NCBI GenBank assembly: GCA_965224745.1
Contig: CBDCZY010000010.1
Span: forward strand, 1-64,000
Source of the DNA: CBDCZY01 sp965224745
GTDB lineage: Bacteria; Pseudomonadota; Gammaproteobacteria; Methylococcales; Methylomonadaceae
Length of the DNA: 64,000 bases
Direction: 5' to 3'
Within the stretch, counting starts at the first letter, position 1. Every line of letters starts with the position of its first letter. Below are positions 62,909 to 64,000 of this stretch, piece after piece. The notes under the pieces are model-generated. The model searched no databases. It was not told where the DNA came from and worked only from the letters and a program-made list of their open reading frames with translations. Both the position numbers and the translations under genes were made by a program.

Positions 62909-64000
62909 ATGAGCAGAAAAAGAACAAGTTACAGCGCTGAGTTTAAAAGCAGATTAGTCTTAGAGGTCTTGAAAAATGAAAAGACACTGCAAGAAATAGC
63001 GAGTACGAATAACATCACGCCTAAAAACCTGCAAAACTGGAAAAAGATCTTCTTAGACAATGCGGAAATAGCGATGGAACCCGCCAAAGCAGTGAAAGAA
63101 TATAAAGAGGAATTATTAGCAGCTCAAGAACAAAATGAGATGCTGAGTAAGATCGTAGGCAAGATGACGGTTGAAAAGGAGTGGCTTGAAAAAAAGCTAA
63201 AAAGCTTGGGCTTATCTAATAAGAAACAACTGATAGAACCCAAGCTTGATACTCTTTCGCTGACTCAGCAGTGTACTTTACTCGGCCTAAATAGAAGTAG
63301 CCTTTATTACAAAAATAGAGAAAACCCCAAGAAAAAAGAAATCAAAGCGCATATCAATCAAGTTTTTGAAGAGATACCCATTTATGGTGCAGCTAAAGTA
63401 CACCAGCAATTACTTGAAGATGGATTTAAGGTCAGTTTAAATACGGTAGCAAGTTATCGGCAACAAATGGGGCTGAAAGCTGTTCTGGCGGTTAAACAGG
63501 TCAATACGACTGCGCCGATAAAAGAACATAAAAAATATGACTATAAACTTCGAGGACTTGATATAACAGAGGCTAATCAAGTCTGGAGTACAGATATTAC
63601 CTACATCAAAACAAAGGGCGGTATGGTTTATTTAGCCGCTATTATTGATTGGCACTCAAAGGCGGTGCTCTCCCACAGAATATCCAACACCATGGATTCC
63701 ACATTAGTCGTCGATGTATTGGATGAGGCACTTGCACACTATGGCACCCCTGAAATATTTAATACAGACCAAGGCAGTCAATATACCAGCGAAATTCATA
63801 CCCAACGGCTAAAAAATAAAGGGATCACTATCTCAATGGATGGAAAAGGCAGAGCGACTGATAATATTTGTATTGAACGATTCTGGCGCAGTGCAAAATG
63901 TGAACGTATTTATCTAAATGAATACGATTCAATCAACGCCTTACAAAAAGATGTTGATGATTATATTGAGTTTTATAATCACAGACGATTTCATGAAACA
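62909..64000 (+). CDS. IS3 family transposase, single fused ORF (runs off right edge)
   Basis: ATG 62909 (after GGAG) opens a frame of 364 codons with no stop to the window end. It is both OrfA and OrfB in one frame: helix-turn-helix (YSAEFKSRLVLEVLKNEKTL; ASTNNITPKNLQNWKK), a coiled-coil region, then HTH_21 and rve domains with STDITYIKTKGG (Asp), FNTDQGSQYTS (Asp) and NICIERFWRSAKCERIY (Glu). The C-terminal YIEFYNHRRFHET is near the expected end. This fused type differs from the frameshifting IS3 at 3372. IS21 copy 2 lies 69 bp upstream, possibly inserted in or beside its left end. Confidence 0.9.
   Translation, partial: MSRKRTSYSAEFKSRLVLEVLKNEKTLQEIASTNNITPKNLQNWKKIFLDNAEIAMEPAKAVKEYKEELLAAQEQNEMLSKIVGKMTVEKEWLEKKLKSLGLSNKKQLIEPKLDTLSLTQQCTLLGLNRSSLYYKNRENPKKKEIKAHINQVFEEIPIYGAAKVHQQLLEDGFKVSLNTVASYRQQMGLKAVLAVKQVNTTAPIKEHKKYDYKLRGLDITEANQVWSTDITYIKTKGGMVYLAAIIDWHSKAVLSHRISNTMDSTLVVDVLDEALAHYGTPEIFNTDQGSQYTSEIHTQRLKNKGITISMDGKGRATDNICIERFWRSAKCERIYLNEYDSINALQKDVDDYIEFYNHRRFHET

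Noticed and set aside
1..64000. tRNA or rRNA genes and riboswitches
   Set aside because: I looked for cloverleaf-like and conserved rRNA sequences and saw none; a covariance-model scan would be needed to exclude small RNAs.

Overview
This window is most likely from a Gammaproteobacterium. It carries ParC, ArgG, ModABC, DUF1415 and DUF962 proteins, an Lpp-like lipoprotein and a VPLPA-CTERM protein. An environmental, possibly methanotroph-like (Methylococcales) organism is a guess from overall flavour, not something the sequence proves. No rRNA, tRNA or CRISPR array was seen.

Left third (1-19.3 kb): an insertion-sequence graveyard. A partial ISL3 element is followed by a truncated IS21, which is cut by an IS1380 copy. 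That copy is interrupted by an IS3 element, which is itself interrupted by an IS1634-type element. The IS1380 copy leads into the 3' part of one very large secreted-protein gene (GSDH domain, PKD, cadherin-like and LamG domains). That gene is split three more times by an ISAs1 element, an ISKra4-type element and a second IS1380. Target-site duplications (10, 9 and 5 bp) can be read at all three breaks. Removing each IS plus one duplication rejoins 1857 sense codons in one frame. Decayed LamG and ISAs1 scraps follow.

Middle (19.5-44.5 kb): single genes and small operons with a strong extracytoplasmic theme. They include an ExeA-like ATPase, a TVP38-flavin oxidoreductase fusion, a secreted protein with a predicted N-terminal His (YcnI-like), a MOSC protein, a 1228-residue beta-helix protein and a VPLPA-CTERM protein. 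A two-gene unit looks like a split copper amine oxidase. A beta-propeller protein, a second beta-helix protein and a CAP-domain protein follow, then argG, a glutathione transferase and a cytidylate-kinase-like protein.

Right third (45-64 kb): core genes modA-modB-modC (molybdate uptake), a hemolysin III family protein, an L,D-transpeptidase followed by an Lpp-like lipoprotein, and parC with a MITE-like repeat just upstream. A histidine kinase/REC-TPR pair comes next. The accessory segment holds a MntA-HepT toxin-antitoxin operon flanked by small coupled ORFs, an ISKra4 scrap, an AT-rich GT61/methyltransferase pair, a complete IS21 with 5-bp duplications, and an IS3 element running off the right edge.
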